Positions 62,363 through 64,000 of a stretch of DNA of 64,000 bases are shown in pieces (the first letter of the stretch is position 1; the number at the start of each line of letters is the position of its first letter). This DNA is from Nautilus pompilius (lineage: Eukaryota; Mollusca; Cephalopoda; Nautilida; Nautilidae), in NCBI GenBank assembly GCA_018389105.1, contig JACATO010000933.1, positions 1,030,647-1,094,646 of the forward strand, in the 5' to 3' direction. The translations under genes were made by a program, and so were the position numbers. Under the pieces are notes generated by a model that saw only the letters and a list, made by a program, of their open reading frames with translations, was not told where the DNA came from and did no database searches.

Positions 62363-63193
62363 AGAACTCGAAAGTACCGAGCCGCTCCCCGCCCCCTCGT
62401 AGTGCCCTCTAGCGGCTAGCAGCAGCACCAGGATCCCGCCCACCGTTGGCGCTGACACGACTGTTATTGAAGAGGCTGCCAGAGTAGCCAAAGAACAACA
62501 CAAACAATCACCTCATTTCTGTTCTCCGAATCGCTTGAAGGGCGACAATTGCGAAGAATTCAGAACCCCACCAGCAGCAGACATGTAACTTAAATATTCC
62601 AGCCACGGAGGTAAACTGACCATTGGCTATTAGCAAAAATCAGACCAGTAAGAGTTTTTCCATCGCAAAATGAAGGTTGTGGGACTTTCCTACGAAACGG
62701 AAAAGGCAAACGCTCTTCTGCGGGCGGCGCTGATTGGCTAAAATAAAGAGGGAGTAATTACGTCACATTATCTGGGCAGCCCGACACCCGATTTTGCCGC
62801 GAGATATTTTTCCTGTCGTCGGATTTACCCGTGTACCAAGTAAATGTTTTGATGGGTGCACGCGCGGCAAACCCAGGAAGGAATTTTACCAACCCCGCCG
62901 CTCACTTCCTGCGCATCCACGCCGCCCGCCGATCCGGTTTCCGGCTGTTGCAAAGCCACGAGCTCCGATATTCCGCTCCCACGACTACAAACAACCGTCA
63001 GGGGTTTGTTCGGCCTGGCTCCCGTGACCCAGATCTGAGCAGCACCGTGTCTTCCAGTCGTGCCTAGGTAGGGACGCGCCAGGATCTAACTCTGCGAGCG
63101 GGATACCTTCTGTTTCAATCGCCTCGCCGCGCTGGAAATCGACGACCCAACCCGCACCGTCTGCTGAATACCCTCAGCCTCAGAACCGGAGTG
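62363..63193 (+). promoter_or_regulatory. CpG-rich region, possible promoter or 5' UTR
   Basis: From about 62380 to 63190 CG dinucleotides and GC content are the highest of the window, with GC-box-like stretches (for example CCCGCCC near 62436). It ends at a candidate first-exon start. Promoter activity is inference from composition and position only. Confidence 0.35.
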
Positions 63194-63200
63194 ATGACAG
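63194..63200 (+). other. Candidate first coding exon end (ATG ACA G | GTAAGA)
   Basis: An ATG at 63194 is followed seven bases later by a consensus donor, CAG|GTAAGA at 63201. It lies at the right edge of the CpG-rich region, where a first exon is expected. No partner exon lies in the remaining 800 bp, so a gene would have to continue beyond the window. Confidence 0.3.
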
Positions 63201-63476
63201 GTAAGATAGTTTCAGGTGTCAAGCTTTCACCGGAGAAGCGAAACCTTCCCTCCAGCCAGCCACGCGATAACACGAGGACCCAAATTTATGTGTTTAGCCT
63301 TTGTCCCCCTCCTTTATTTAAATCTGTTTTGTCTTGGAAAAGTTTGTTTTTTTTTTTGTATCCTCAACATGGAATCTACTCAGACATCCAGCGATCGTTG
63401 GATGAATCCACAGTTTTGACTTTTACTCTTCAGTGCCTAGCTCCATTCGTTGAAGACAGGTTGATGTCTTTTCTTG

Positions 63477-63524
<48 letters not shown>

Positions 63525-64000
63525 TCCTCTCTCTCTCTCTCTCTCATTTTCTCATCTGCTGCGTTTTGGCTTCACAAAGATGACGGCAGAACTCGAGGTC
63601 ACTTGCGTTTCTATTCTGTTGCACGCAAAACAGAATCTAGAAGAAATTCTTGTGCGAAACATCGGTAACCTATTTTTTGTCTGTGTTTTTCTAAAGATCC
63701 ATGTTCTCTAGACAGCATCAGAGCTAATCGCTCTCCTCGGGTTAGAGAAGTCGGAGGACGCGTTTCTAAAATCACGAAGACCGAGCATCGCCAGGCTTCT
63801 AAATTCCTTCAACTTCTACCGTTTCAGAAAATTAGGCTGCAGTTTACTTTTCAAATGACTGTAAGCTCTCCCTGTATCTGTCTAAAAACAACAGCAGGAA
63901 ACAAGAAAAGAGGTGACTACTCGTGATGCCGCATTTCTTATCTATGAACTGCCTGTTCTCTTTTCATTGCCTGTAACCAAACAGTCAGCCAGTTACCTGA
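63201..64000. other. Window end, CT microsatellite, no gene recognised
   Basis: A CT run lies at 63480-63545. The 130-codon ORF at 63191-63583 simply reads through the donor-like site and the CT repeat. Confidence 0.5.

Noticed and set aside
62056..62419. Repetitive ORFs on both strands over the 62-kb array
   Set aside because: They are a by-product of 45-bp units; no start context or domain.
1..64000. CRISPR arrays, prophage or operon-like gene clusters
   Set aside because: None present; all tandem repeats are mini- or microsatellites of a eukaryotic genome.

Overview
This is animal (metazoan) nuclear DNA: the only clear gene is cut into nine coding exons by eight GT-AG or GC-AG introns, there is no prokaryotic operon structure, and the background is packed with decayed DNA transposons, tRNA-derived SINEs and microsatellites. 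The mixture (Tc1, mariner, hAT and MULE relics, GA/CT tracts, an AT-rich genome with long introns) would suit a mollusc or another lophotrochozoan invertebrate. That placement is inference; nothing here fixes the species.

Left part (about 1-31.2 kb, AT-rich). A complete plus-strand gene runs from an ATG at 2492 to a stop at 31183. Joining the nine exons gives a single open frame of 670 codons plus stop. The product has an N-terminal hydrophobic anchor, three FG-GAP/EF-like Asp-rich loops and a C-terminal membrane segment, and it matches the conserved FG-GAP repeat protein known from plants (At3g51050 type) along its whole length. One intron uses a GC donor. Its introns are graveyards: a 2.8-kb hAT element with recognisable ends and target duplication (intron 1), a MULE transposase relic (intron 2), a Tc1-like relic (intron 3) and a SINE (intron 7). 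A mariner relic lies upstream of the gene.

Middle (about 31.2-37 kb). AT-rich 3' flank and intergenic DNA with no gene that I can support.

Right part (about 37-64 kb). Base composition becomes more GC- and CpG-rich. No complete gene is visible, only two ATG-plus-splice-donor candidates for first exons (49.45 and 63.19 kb). The region holds an 800-bp ATT microsatellite, a 1.55-kb Tc1 element with paired inverted/direct repeat ends, a four-copy 41-bp repeat, a two-transposon relic at 50 kb, a very degenerate 19-bp array at 53.2-53.8 kb, a SINE at 56.7 kb, a short hAT element carrying a three-copy 78-bp repeat at 58.3-59.0 kb, and a nine-copy 43-45 bp array at 62.0-62.4 kb. The palindrome TGACGTCA (the CREB/ATF site) occurs 17 times by eye between 38.7 and 62.4 kb, both inside three tandem arrays and as five isolated sites, while I saw none in the left 37 kb. 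With the CpG-rich stretches and orphan first-exon candidates, this suggests (inference) the upstream regulatory domain of a plus-strand gene that continues past the window.

I found no coherent new multi-gene system. The strongest unexplained signals are the TGACGTCA enrichment and the degenerate 19-bp array.
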